Below, in pieces: positions 38,182 through 47,027 of a stretch of 64,000 nt of DNA. Under the pieces are notes generated by a model. That model was not told the origin of the DNA. It saw only the letters and a program-made list of their open reading frames with translations, and did not search any database. The stretch comes from Denitrobaculum tricleocarpae (GTDB lineage Bacteria > Pseudomonadota > Alphaproteobacteria > Kiloniellales > Kiloniellaceae): NCBI RefSeq assembly GCF_007004665.1, contig NZ_ML660059.1, positions 186,001 to 250,000 of the forward strand, written 5' to 3'. Position numbers and translations under genes: made by a program. The stretch's first letter is position 1. Each line of letters opens with the position of its first letter.

Positions 38182-40671
38182 TCATTCCGTAAGTCTATTC
38201 CGGAGACCCGCTTCCGGCAGAGCGGGATAAGGGGCCAGGCCCGCATCTTCTCTGGTTTTATACCATTTGTTGCTGCTATCGGGTTTTCTGCCGCCGATGA
38301 TTGTGTTGTTAGAGACTTTGGCCTCAGGAACATCACGGCTATGAACAAACCTGGTTTTCCGTCTCGAAGGTTCTATGACCACAACGTTGCCGGTGATCAG
38401 ACTTGAGTTGACCGGATGGCCTTTCTTATTTTTGTACGCCAATTCCAGACCGATACCGATAATGTCTTGATTGCTGCTGTTGCTGCCCTCTTGCAGAACA
38501 TTATTCCGGATGATGACCTCACCCCCGTTCGGAACATCGATCAGGCGGCTATCCTTGCCGTCCAGAGAGGCAATAACGTTTTCCTCAATCGTGGTGCGTG
38601 CTGCCCGACTTTTAATGGCGTGGCCTTCATCTTTTGAAGACAGGAAAACACTGTTGCGAACCGTGAGCTCTGTCGCCATACCGATATAGATTCCATGAGA
38701 CCTGCCACATTTGATGCCACAGGCTCCGCCCAGGCGTTCGAATTTGCTGTTCTCAATGAGAATGCGGCCGCCACCCCTGGACTTGGTAAGGATACCCTGC
38801 TGACTGTCACGGAAGTAAACGTCACGCAGAGTCAGATTATCCCCCTCAAGCCTGATACAGGCACCGTTGCCATCCCCAACCTTAATACCTGAACACTCTA
38901 TACCCTCAACAGTCGTGTTATTGCCTTTAATGACCAGATTGGCCTTGCCTTCGGCAGCTGTTTCGAGCAGGTGAGTGCCCTTCGAACCCCGGACAGTTAC
39001 ATTATTCGCCCTCAAAACTGCCGCTTCATAAAATACGGCACCACCGATCGTGATCACGGCGCCATCCTGAGCTGCCTTAAAAGCTTGCCCGAGCCGCTTG
39101 AACTGCCGGCAGTCTCCTCCGTTGCACGTCGACACCACACGATTAGGATCTACGGGCGGCGGCTCCGCCGGGAGCCGGTAAAGCCAAATTCCCTTGTTCG
39201 CAGTTCCATAGGCCGCGAAAACGTCCAGGTGCTCCAGATAAATGAACTTCGAGTACGGCCGGCTTCTCTGCGGGGCCGGCCCACCATGGTTTTCATACAG
39301 CGTCCATTCGTTGGTAACCGGGTCAAGAGTGAAAATCCGCCGGTCTCCGGACCAGTAAACCAGATTCTTGTCTCTTGAATTGTAGGCTGGGCCTGCGTTC
39401 TGGGAGAATGCGGGACGTTTCGTCTCGTTCTGCAGTTCGGATATGCGGAGACCGTCGCCAAGCTTGGCCGATCGCACGCCAGCCCGGTCACTCAAGACAA
39501 ACAACCGCCGGACCGGATCGATTATGGCAGTGCCATCTGTTCCGGTTTTGCGCACCTTCCGCACCGAGCTGTATTCTCTTCGTTCGACATCCAGGACCCA
39601 TAAGCGGGAGCGGGAGACCAAAATGATGTTGCCGGTCGCAGGATCCAGTTCCGCAGTCCGATAGCCCGCCATCTTTTGAGTCAGCTCCGGGCTGTGGCCC
39701 GTCCAGGTCTTGGTTTTGATGTCAAACTCCCACAGCGGAGCGCCGGACCGTCCCTGGCCGCCGATGCAAAACGCGACCTGTGGCCACACAAAGATGCTCT
39801 CGGTTTTGGGACTGTAGACGATGGTGTCGTAAGTGTGACCCGGCACCGGCGCATCGAATTTTCCGTCGCCGTCAAGATCGGGTACACGCGGGCAGGGATG
39901 CTGTTTACTCTTCGGCGCATCCCACGCACCGGTCTCCGGGTTTTTATACACGAAGGGGCTGGGCTCAGTGAGCCGGGACCAGCTCAAATCGACAAAATCA
40001 AAGGCGTATACCTCGTTACCACTGTAATCCCGGTGACCCCCGCCATGGAAGTACCAGAACCGGCCGTCAAAGGTCGCCCCGTTCCACGTCTTAACCACAG
40101 ATTGGGGGCCGGTTACCCCCCCGTTCTCCGGGGTCATTTCCCTCGTTGCCAGCACCTGCCTGATCGCCGTGCCGGGCAATTCAAACCATTGCCCCGGCTC
40201 CAGGTTTGCCACGATCTCGGCCAGGTCCGGCATTTCGGCCTGTTTTACGGCAAACCGCATGGGATCCGGCAGACCCGCCGCTGTCTCGGTCTTTGGGACC
40301 GGCGCCGGCTTCCCGGCTTCCACGGCTTCAAGCGGCTGCGCACGCTTCGGGGCAGGCGTTGCTTCACTTGTCGTTGCTTTCCCAGGAGAGACCGGCGCAC
40401 CGGGATCTCGAGATTTGTCGGTCGGAGTCGGTTTGGTTTTCTGCTGCGGCGAGGATTGAATTTGCGGCTGGCTCGGAGGCCGCTCGATCGTGAGACCGCC
40501 ATCGTCGCCACGGCGGATCGCACCATCTTTCCATGTCGACCCTGCCGGCAACTCGGTCAGAAGGATTGTGCGTCCAGAAGTATCCGCATAACTCGCACTC
40601 AAAGCGCCGACAAATCCGGTAACGATGGCGCTAGAGACAAACAACACTGTACGGGACACATTTTGCCTCAT
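38182..40671 (-). CDS. Secreted Kelch-like beta-propeller plus right-handed beta-helix protein
   Basis: An 829-residue exported protein. Residues 1-29 are a signal peptide; 60-135 are a Pro/Thr/Lys-rich linker; about 150-500 resemble a Kelch/galactose-oxidase-type propeller (WYFHGGGHRDYSGNEVYAF, repeated W-x-L-x blades); a DLDGDGKFD loop at 265-273 has the spacing of a calcium site. Residues about 510-810 are a beta-helix closely related to the one at 1903-3369 (both have IECSGI/LECSGI, GACIRL, DSQQG, DEGHxIKSRA). ATG 40671 has GGAGAG upstream; the longer frame to 40803 runs through the duplicated intergenic element and is rejected. It is likely a surface polysaccharide-binding or -modifying protein; catalytic activity is not shown. 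Confidence 0.82.
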   Translation of the reverse strand: MRQNVSRTVLFVSSAIVTGFVGALSASYADTSGRTILLTELPAGSTWKDGAIRRGDDGGLTIERPPSQPQIQSSPQQKTKPTPTDKSRDPGAPVSPGKATTSEATPAPKRAQPLEAVEAGKPAPVPKTETAAGLPDPMRFAVKQAEMPDLAEIVANLEPGQWFELPGTAIRQVLATREMTPENGGVTGPQSVVKTWNGATFDGRFWYFHGGGHRDYSGNEVYAFDFVDLSWSRLTEPSPFVYKNPETGAWDAPKSKQHPCPRVPDLDGDGKFDAPVPGHTYDTIVYSPKTESIFVWPQVAFCIGGQGRSGAPLWEFDIKTKTWTGHSPELTQKMAGYRTAELDPATGNIILVSRSRLWVLDVERREYSSVRKVRKTGTDGTAIIDPVRRLFVLSDRAGVRSAKLGDGLRISELQNETKRPAFSQNAGPAYNSRDKNLVYWSGDRRIFTLDPVTNEWTLYENHGGPAPQRSRPYSKFIYLEHLDVFAAYGTANKGIWLYRLPAEPPPVDPNRVVSTCNGGDCRQFKRLGQAFKAAQDGAVITIGGAVFYEAAVLRANNVTVRGSKGTHLLETAAEGKANLVIKGNNTTVEGIECSGIKVGDGNGACIRLEGDNLTLRDVYFRDSQQGILTKSRGGGRILIENSKFERLGGACGIKCGRSHGIYIGMATELTVRNSVFLSSKDEGHAIKSRAARTTIEENVIASLDGKDSRLIDVPNGGEVIIRNNVLQEGSNSSNQDIIGIGLELAYKNKKGHPVNSSLITGNVVVIEPSRRKTRFVHSRDVPEAKVSNNTIIGGRKPDSSNKWYKTREDAGLAPYPALPEAGLRNRLTE

Positions 40672-41060
40672 GAGGCTATTCTCTCCATTGAACCGCTGCC
40701 GGCGTCCGGGACGGTCAATAAGCGGAACCGCCGTGATTCCGCGTCCCAGTATCCCGAATCTGAAATTCACTTCATTGAATTTCAGATTCAACGGGACACT
40801 CACTCATTGAATATATTGTGACTCAGTCTCGAAAACTTGCCGCGCATCATGCAGCGAACTTCAGAAACATCACACGAGTCACTCTAGGCAATTATCGAAG
40901 CTTAAATGAAACCCTGTGTAAACAGGAAGTGGGGATATTGTGACGGGACGAAACCGGCACAAGTTTGCAGGTTATTGAATTTTTCGTTAACTGTCTGGTT
41001 TCAGGTCAGCCAAGCGGGCCATCGATGCCCGGAAAAAACAAGCGGAGAGATAACTGGGAT
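40672..41060. other. Divergent intergenic region with duplicated element
   Basis: This 389-base region lies between the Kelch/beta-helix gene (minus) and the WalW-type deacetylase (plus). It holds the second copy of the 128-bp element and a CCTGT-GTAA-ACAGG dyad at 40913-40926. Promoters for both directions are expected here. Confidence 0.55.
40748..40875 (-). repeat. 128-bp intergenic element, copy 2, with perfect 14-bp inverted repeat
   Basis: This is the second copy of the element at 32455-32582, same length and orientation. Arms are 40756-40769 and 40776-40789 with the identical 6-base loop. It ends 77 bases upstream of the Kelch/beta-helix start codon. Confidence 0.85.
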
Positions 41061-42107
41061 ATGCTTGCGCAAGAGGCTCACAGACCGATTGATCTGCCGG
41101 ATGATATGGCACCGTGCCTCACGGTGATCATTGATACTGAGGAAGAATTCGACTGGGACGCACCTTTCTCGCGCGATAATGTGTCGGTCGAGACGATCGC
41201 TGCACAACATGCCGCTCAGGATATCTTTGCGCGCTACGGCATCGTACCGACCTATGTGATCGACTATCCGGTCGCGTCAACGGCGTCCTCCGTGGCCGTA
41301 CTGAAGCCCTTGATGGAAGCCGGAGCCTGCGAGGTCGGGGCGCACCTGCATCCCTGGGTCAGTCCGCCTTACGAGGAAGAAGTCTGCGTGCGCAATTCCT
41401 ATCCGGGCAATTTGGCGCGGGATCTGGAACGCCGCAAACTGCTGGATCTGACCGAGACGATTGAGCGGAATTTTGGCCATCGCCCGACAGTTTACAAAGC
41501 CGGGCGTTATGGCGTGGGAGCCAATACTACCTCGATCTTGACAGAGTTGGGCTACAAGGTGGACGTGAGCGTCGTGCCCTACACGGACTTTACCGGAGAC
41601 GGCGGCCCGGATTTCCGGCGCTTCGGTTTTCGGCCCTACTGGTTCGGAGACGAAGACAAGGCCCTGCTCGAGCTGCCTCTGAGCACCGGGTTTTACGGAG
41701 CCCTGGCGCCCCTGGGTCAGCAGCTATTTCCTCTGATCTCGGGATCTCTTGGTCTCTCTGTCCGCCTGCCCGGGATTCTCTCTCGGAGCAAGTTGCTTGA
41801 ACGCATCCGCCTCTCTCCCGAGGGTGCGAACCACGCGGAACACCGGCGCCTGACCAAGAGCTTGCTGGCGCAGGGTTGCAGGATGTTTTCCTTTACCTAT
41901 CACAGTCCGTCCCTGGCCGCCGGCCACACACCCTACGTCCGAAATCAGGCGGATCTCAGCGCTTTTCTCGACAGTCTGGACCGTTATTTCGATTTTTTCA
42001 TGAATGAGTTGGGCGGACAGGCGACAACCCCTGCGCGTTTCCACGCCCGGCTGACTGAGCCCACGGCCGAAGTGAAGCGGTCGCAGGAGAAGATCGCTAC
42101 GGCATAG
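41061..42107 (+). CDS. WalW-type polysaccharide deacetylase-like protein
   Basis: A 348-residue NodB-fold protein. TVIIDTEEEFDWD carries the first acidic residues, EVGAHLHPWVSPP the His-x-His metal motif, and YKAGRYGVGANT the following conserved arginine strand; FTYHSPSL is near the C-terminus. This pattern is that of WalW-like CE4 proteins in polysaccharide loci, which are clearly different from the DUF3473 deacetylase at 31273. In-frame upstream starts exist (TTG 40965, ATG 41025); I chose ATG 41061, with GGAGAG 12 bases upstream, so the start is uncertain. It converges with wecB. Confidence 0.8.
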   Translation: MLAQEAHRPIDLPDDMAPCLTVIIDTEEEFDWDAPFSRDNVSVETIAAQHAAQDIFARYGIVPTYVIDYPVASTASSVAVLKPLMEAGACEVGAHLHPWVSPPYEEEVCVRNSYPGNLARDLERRKLLDLTETIERNFGHRPTVYKAGRYGVGANTTSILTELGYKVDVSVVPYTDFTGDGGPDFRRFGFRPYWFGDEDKALLELPLSTGFYGALAPLGQQLFPLISGSLGLSVRLPGILSRSKLLERIRLSPEGANHAEHRRLTKSLLAQGCRMFSFTYHSPSLAAGHTPYVRNQADLSAFLDSLDRYFDFFMNELGGQATTPARFHARLTEPTAEVKRSQEKIATA

Positions 42108-42154
42108 GTCCTGGGACCGTTTTCCCGGGGTCTGAGTTTGGCGGCAACATAGTT

Positions 42155-43267
42155 TCACGCAGCCGTTACGCGGGCTCTCAGACTGGCGACTACACGCCCG
42201 GCAGTCTTGCCGTCCCACATTTCGATCTTTTTGGACTTGGGCCAGTTGCCACTCAAGACTTTGTCCACAGCCGCTTCGACACTGGCGGGAACGGTGAGCC
42301 GATTCGTGCCGTCCGTGACTGTGATCGGCCGTTCGGTATTGTCGCGGACGGTGATGCAGGGAATGTCCAGGTAGGTGGTTTCTTCCTGGATCCCGCCGGA
42401 GTCGGTGATGACCAGCTTGGCTTCACGCACCAGCCCCATGAACTCCACGTAACCCATGGGCTCCACCAAATGTACACCGGTGGCACCGCTGAGTTTTTCC
42501 AACAAACCAAAATCATTGAGCTTTTGCCGCGTTCTCGGATGTGCCGCGAAGACGAGATCGCAGCGCTGCGCAGCACTGACAATGCGGTCAACAAGAATTT
42601 CAAGCTTCTGCGCATCGTCAACGTTCGAGGGCCGGTGCAGGGTTACGACGCCATAGTCGCGCGGTCTCAGGCCCAGTTTTTGGTAGGTCGCGGCCGCCTC
42701 GATCTTCTCGCGCAGCATTTCATAGGCGTCGAGCATGATGTTGCCCACCCGCTCGATCCGGGCATCGTCTACACCGACGGCCTTGAGGTGCTCGTCGCCG
42801 TCGGGCGACGGCGTCCAGAGAAGATCCGCAATCGAATCCGTGACGATCCGATTGATTTCTTCCGGCATGGTCAGGTCGCCGCTGCGCAATCCCGCCTCCA
42901 GATGAGCGACCGGAATGCAGAGTTTCGCCGCGACGAGCGCACAGGCCAGTGTCGAGTTGATGTCACCGACCACCACCACCCAGTCGGGCCGCGCCTCGAA
43001 GCAGATCTTCTCGTAGGCCATCATCACGCGCCCGGTCTGCTCGGCGTGTGTGCCGCTGCCAACTTCCAAATGATGGTCCGGTTCCGGCAACTGCAGATCC
43101 TGGAAGAAAGCATCGGACATGTTGACGTCGTAATGCTGCCCGGTGTGCACGAGAACAGGACGGCACCAGTTCTCTCCCTTCAGGGCGTGAAACAGGGGGG
43201 CGACCTTCATGAAATTCGGCCGGGCGCCTGCGATAATGTGGATCTGCGTCGGGGTTTGTTCAGACAT
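42155..43267 (-). CDS. wecB: UDP-N-acetylglucosamine 2-epimerase (non-hydrolysing)
   Basis: A 370-residue cytoplasmic enzyme with GARPNFMK near the N-terminus, TGQHYD, VVGDINST, HLEAGLRSGD, PEEINR, VTLHRPSNVD, and SGGIQEE (UDP-binding), as in WecB. It interconverts UDP-GlcNAc and UDP-ManNAc, so ManNAc or a derivative is probably part of the polymer. It lies 15 bases after a GT4 gene on the same strand. Confidence 0.93.
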   Translation of the reverse strand: MSEQTPTQIHIIAGARPNFMKVAPLFHALKGENWCRPVLVHTGQHYDVNMSDAFFQDLQLPEPDHHLEVGSGTHAEQTGRVMMAYEKICFEARPDWVVVVGDINSTLACALVAAKLCIPVAHLEAGLRSGDLTMPEEINRIVTDSIADLLWTPSPDGDEHLKAVGVDDARIERVGNIMLDAYEMLREKIEAAATYQKLGLRPRDYGVVTLHRPSNVDDAQKLEILVDRIVSAAQRCDLVFAAHPRTRQKLNDFGLLEKLSGATGVHLVEPMGYVEFMGLVREAKLVITDSGGIQEETTYLDIPCITVRDNTERPITVTDGTNRLTVPASVEAAVDKVLSGNWPKSKKIEMWDGKTAGRVVASLRARVTAA

Positions 43268-43282
43268 CAGCGGGACATATCC

Positions 43283-44638
43283 TTATTCACCGCGTGGGGG
43301 AATGATCTCCCCCAGAAATGCGTTGAGCTTGCGGTACTGATCGTCGCGTGCCAGTCCGCTGCGCGAAGACTCGGGCAACGGCGGGATGCCGCCTTTGCGT
43401 TTCATATCGATCCAGACTTCGAGCTGCTTCGCGATTACCTCGGGGTTGGCGCCGTAGAAGCCGGCCTCCCGTTCGCGCAGGAAAGCGGCTGGGACGCCAT
43501 TTTCCAGACCCAGCAGAAGAATGGGCCGGCGTGCGCCCATATACTCGAACAGCTTTCCGGGCACATTGCCCTGCTCACGCGGGTCGTTCCACTGCATGAG
43601 CAGGAGTATATCGGCGTTTTGTTGCAGTTCGACCGCCTCGCGATGGGTGACAGGCGGTTGGACCTCAACCAGAGCTTCGACGTCATAGCGCTTCGCGATC
43701 GGCCAGACATGATCCGGATTTGTCCCGTAGAAGTCGATCCGGATGCGGTCCGGGCCGAGACCGAGACTTTGCATAGCGGCGAAGAGGGGCGCCGGATCGC
43801 GTTTGCCGGGATAGATACCGCCGGTGTAGACGATGCGCAGCGCCGGCTTGTCCGGCGATCCCAGGCTTGTCGCGTCCTTGAGAACTTCCGGATCGTATCC
43901 GTTGTAGACCACCGTGACCGGCTTGCCGTACTTGGCCCGGTAGTCCTCGGCCCAAGGCTCCGAGACCGTCACCAGGGCTGATGAGCGCGCAATCACACGT
44001 CGCTCGAGGATTCCGTCGATCCGCAGGCGCCACCCGGGAGGGGGGTCGTAGGGATCGTCAACCCAGCGGTCGCGCAGTTCGGTGACCAAGGGGACATTAA
44101 ACTGCTTGCTCAAGCGGTAACCGATCAGAAGGCCTGTGAAAGGCGGTGCCGTCGCATAGATCACATCTGGCGTCCACCCCGACAAGAGCGTGCGGCCTTT
44201 GCGCACCGCGTGCGGCATCCAGCCGATTCGCGCATCCGGCAGGTTGACCGCATTGCTATAGAACCCGCCGAGCGTGGAGCGCAGGCGCTTTAGAGCCCCG
44301 GGAGACTCAGATGCTCCGCGGGAAGCGCTTGCCTGGTTTGCCATTTCGGTCACAGGCCCGCCTTCCGGAGCCTTCCCGGGAGAGAGAAATGGACGGAGCA
44401 CCGCCTTTGCGGCATCCGTCAGTCGATCGGGGAGAGCGTTGACGTCAGACCAGCGGGCGTAGACCACTTGCTCTTCCGCGATTTCCAGTGGCAAGGTCTT
44501 GGGAAAGGGCAAGTCCGCCGCCGCCAGAACCTTCAGATCATGGCCCTGCTGCGAGAGAAAACGCGCCATTCGCCCCATGCGAACGGCGCCGATGGTATTG
44601 GCCGGCGGGAAAAACCAGGACACCATGAGTATCTTCAC
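43283..44638 (-). CDS. Family 4 glycosyltransferase (WbuB-like)
   Basis: A 451-residue GT-B protein opening MKILMVSWFFPPANTIGAVR, with PPFTGLLIGYRLSKQF, ELRDRWVDDPY, VYNGYDPEVL, YTGGIYPGKRDPAPLF and GKLFEYMGARRPILL. It may be peripheral at the inner membrane. Its gene precedes wecB in the same transcript, so it may use UDP-ManNAc or a related sugar; that pairing is inference. Confidence 0.87.
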   Translation of the reverse strand: MKILMVSWFFPPANTIGAVRMGRMARFLSQQGHDLKVLAAADLPFPKTLPLEIAEEQVVYARWSDVNALPDRLTDAAKAVLRPFLSPGKAPEGGPVTEMANQASASRGASESPGALKRLRSTLGGFYSNAVNLPDARIGWMPHAVRKGRTLLSGWTPDVIYATAPPFTGLLIGYRLSKQFNVPLVTELRDRWVDDPYDPPPGWRLRIDGILERRVIARSSALVTVSEPWAEDYRAKYGKPVTVVYNGYDPEVLKDATSLGSPDKPALRIVYTGGIYPGKRDPAPLFAAMQSLGLGPDRIRIDFYGTNPDHVWPIAKRYDVEALVEVQPPVTHREAVELQQNADILLLMQWNDPREQGNVPGKLFEYMGARRPILLLGLENGVPAAFLREREAGFYGANPEVIAKQLEVWIDMKRKGGIPPLPESSRSGLARDDQYRKLNAFLGEIIPPRGE

Positions 44639-44923
44639 CAGGGACTCCAGTCTGGCGTTCGCGGATCTGAGAAATCTAATTCTTTACTGGCCTTCACGCT
44701 CTTTTGCTTTCCTTGGACTTCTCTTCGTGCTCGGCATCAATCGATGTCCCGGTTCTTCAGAACAAGTCTGGATGACGACCGGACCTTCCGGACTTTGTGA
44801 CTTTCTTGAATTTGATCGTTCTGCAGTGCATCGAAGTCTGGATCAATCAACCTCGCAGTGCTTGAGTGGAGGGCCATTCCCCCGCGCGATCGCGCCATTG
44901 GGCGGATCTCAACGCGTGCTTTC

Positions 44924-46264
44924 TTATCTGTTTGATACTAAGAAATCATTTCGGGTCTGATATGCGGGCAAAGGAACAGGGGCGCCACTGGTCAAAGGAG
45001 GACGCATTTTGGCTTGCAGCGTCTCGTTCAGATTCTGTTGAACGAGGATTTTCGCCACCATGATGATCGTCAGCAGGTGATACAAGAGGTCGTAAAACGC
45101 CATATTCAGGAAAGCCCCACCAACCCCATAGGCAACAAAGCTCAAGAACATCATGTTCGATAATTCGTGCGCCCATTTGAGCTCGGGACGATATTTTGTC
45201 CGGACACGAATCCACCTGCAGTAGTAAGCGGCAGTAAGGCCCAGCATTCCAAACAGCGTGAAACCGATAAATCCGTGTTCGCCCAGCACCTCGAAGTAAA
45301 TGCTGTGGAATGCTCTGGGTTTGTATGCTTCCGGGACATACTCCATAAAGAGTTCATGATCGAACTGGACAAGGAAGCCGCCCCCAAAGATGGGATTTGC
45401 CTTAGCAACTTCATATCCGAACTTCCAGGCATCGAAACGGCCGGATGCCGAACCATCCTCATCATATCGCTCGATCGTGCTCATGCGCTCGATCCATTGC
45501 TGAGGGGCAAACGATGCGCCGACGGCGAGCACGACAACCAAACCGAGGCTAATCAGGAACTTTCGTCTGGCTTTGAGCAACAACATCAACGCGACAACGG
45601 TTGCGGCAAGGAAAGCGCCGCGGGAGTAAGACGCGAAAACCGCGAGACCGGTGAGCAACAGGGAACAGCCCAAAGCCCGCCGGACCCATATGTTTTCGGT
45701 TGTGACCTGCAGATAACGGATGAGCGGCAGCACCACGAGCAGAGAAAAGGCCAGCTGGTTGTTATCCGCAATAAAGGAGTTTTGCGGACCCCACACACGA
45801 TAGTTGCCGGCAGTTACGATGGCAAAGATGCCGCCTTTGACGCCGTAGTACCCCAGGGACAGAACGATAATCCAGATCAGGGCCTGAAGACGCTCGCGAT
45901 TTGTGACCAGAACCATCGTCATAAAGGTCATGGCCAGGATTTTTATCGTGCGATCCCACTTTTCAGCCGCATAATCAGGCATAATCGCAAAAAGTGTCGT
46001 GAGACTGACCCAAAAGGCGATCATGACGACCAGAACGGAAATCCCATTTACGGGAAGGCGTTTCGGTTCCTTCGACAGCACCGTACCGATCATCGTCAAG
46101 AGAGCTACGGCAAGTGCAAACGGGAGGTAATATGCGAATCCCCAAGTCAATCTATGCGGATTCATGTAGGACAACCAACACCACATTGTGATGCCGATGT
46201 AGGGCCGCATAAGAATGACCGGAAAGGAGGCCAATATGTTGAGGGTTATGAAGAGATCCCGCAT
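44924..46264 (-). CDS. Putative O-glycosylation ligase, exosortase A-associated (TIGR03097-type)
   Basis: A 446-residue multi-pass membrane protein with about ten or more helices and a Wzy/WaaL-like large periplasmic loop (residues about 245-320: RMSTIERYDEDGSASGR, GGGFLVQ, AFHSIYFEVLGEHGFIG). The opening MRDLFITLNILASFPVILMR and the NPHRLTWGFAY segment match the exosortase A-linked O-antigen-ligase-like family. Family members are proposed to transfer glycan to PEP-CTERM proteins; polymerase activity is the alternative. It is the first gene of a more AT-rich sub-region. Confidence 0.88.
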   Translation of the reverse strand: MRDLFITLNILASFPVILMRPYIGITMWCWLSYMNPHRLTWGFAYYLPFALAVALLTMIGTVLSKEPKRLPVNGISVLVVMIAFWVSLTTLFAIMPDYAAEKWDRTIKILAMTFMTMVLVTNRERLQALIWIIVLSLGYYGVKGGIFAIVTAGNYRVWGPQNSFIADNNQLAFSLLVVLPLIRYLQVTTENIWVRRALGCSLLLTGLAVFASYSRGAFLAATVVALMLLLKARRKFLISLGLVVVLAVGASFAPQQWIERMSTIERYDEDGSASGRFDAWKFGYEVAKANPIFGGGFLVQFDHELFMEYVPEAYKPRAFHSIYFEVLGEHGFIGFTLFGMLGLTAAYYCRWIRVRTKYRPELKWAHELSNMMFLSFVAYGVGGAFLNMAFYDLLYHLLTIIMVAKILVQQNLNETLQAKMRPPLTSGAPVPLPAYQTRNDFLVSNR

Positions 46265-46665
46265 TGCGGCGCAAATTACCCAGCGATTGAAAAATTTTCG
46301 GCTCAGCGATTAAGCATGAGTTCGATTGTAAGGCATAAGGTCTTGACGGACCATAAATACCCGCGAGGCCGTTTGTAGGCAATAGCCTCCTGCTGTTCGT
46401 CGGCCCCAGGAACCTGCATCGTGATTGCAAAACGAACCCACAAGACTAGTAGACGTTAATCATTCTTGTGATATAGATGTTCGCAGAATCGCTGAAGATG
46501 AAGTCTGGGGCAGATTGTCCACAGCACTCGTCGGCCACAGCAACCGAGTGGTATTCGCTCAGGCGATAGAGCTATGGGAGCTGAGCGCCAATGCCCCTCT
46601 CGCTAACCATGCTTTGCCGGAATGCGGCGGGACCAAGTTGAAATTCGAACCCGGGACAGTCAAAA
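46265..46665. other. Intergenic stretch, nothing recognised
   Basis: About 400 bases upstream of the ligase-like gene. An open frame at 46425-46775 on the plus strand has no recognisable domain and overlaps the better small-protein candidate, so I leave it out. No terminator or sigma-54 motif is visible. Confidence 0.5.
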
Positions 46666-46686
46666 GTGGAAGTTTTAAGCAGCTTG

Positions 46687-46890
46687 ATGAACGCAGGACT
46701 ACTGCTCTCGACCATAGGCCTTGTCGGCCTGCTGATCCACTGGAGCATCAAGAACGACGGAGCCGGTTCAATTAAAGATCAAACTGGTCTGTTCAAGATG
46801 CGTGACTTCGAGGCCGAAGAGCAACGAAAGACGGAAAATAAACTTCGGAGAGTCGAGGACAGACTCCAGAAGCAAGACTTCAACTCGTAA
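46687..46890 (+). CDS. Small single-pass membrane protein, uncharacterised
   Basis: A 67-residue candidate starting MNAGLLLSTIGLVGLL, with one transmembrane helix (about 3-20), then HWSIKNDG, GLFKMRD and a charged, probably helical tail (about 40-63). Small proteins with a helix followed by a W-x-x-x-N-D and GLFxMR pattern exist in alphaproteobacteria, which makes this more credible than chance. The start is uncertain (GTG 46666 is possible) and the ribosome-binding site is weak. It is isolated on the plus strand within minus-strand genes. Confidence 0.45.
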   Translation: MNAGLLLSTIGLVGLLIHWSIKNDGAGSIKDQTGLFKMRDFEAEEQRKTENKLRRVEDRLQKQDFNS

Positions 46891-47027
46891 AAGCCAGGCC
46901 GCGTGTGGTCGCAGTACGCCGGAGTTCTCTCAAGAGTCTCTGAAATCAAGGTCGTGTTTCGAACCGTCATCAGATAAAGCCACAAAAACAACCCTATCCA
47001 AACAGCATCCGGTCAAGGCCCGGTCGA

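Noticed and set aside
40672-40803. N-terminal extension of the Kelch/beta-helix gene to 40803
   Set aside because: The extra 44 codons translate the duplicated intergenic element, which is also found where no gene starts; the internal ATG 40671 begins a proper signal peptide.
42470-46378. Plus-strand frames of 503 and 403 residues opposite wecB/GT4 and the ligase-like gene
   Set aside because: Antisense shadows without domains.
46425-46775. 116-residue plus-strand open frame
   Set aside because: No domain, no ribosome-binding site, and it overlaps the better small membrane-protein candidate in another frame.
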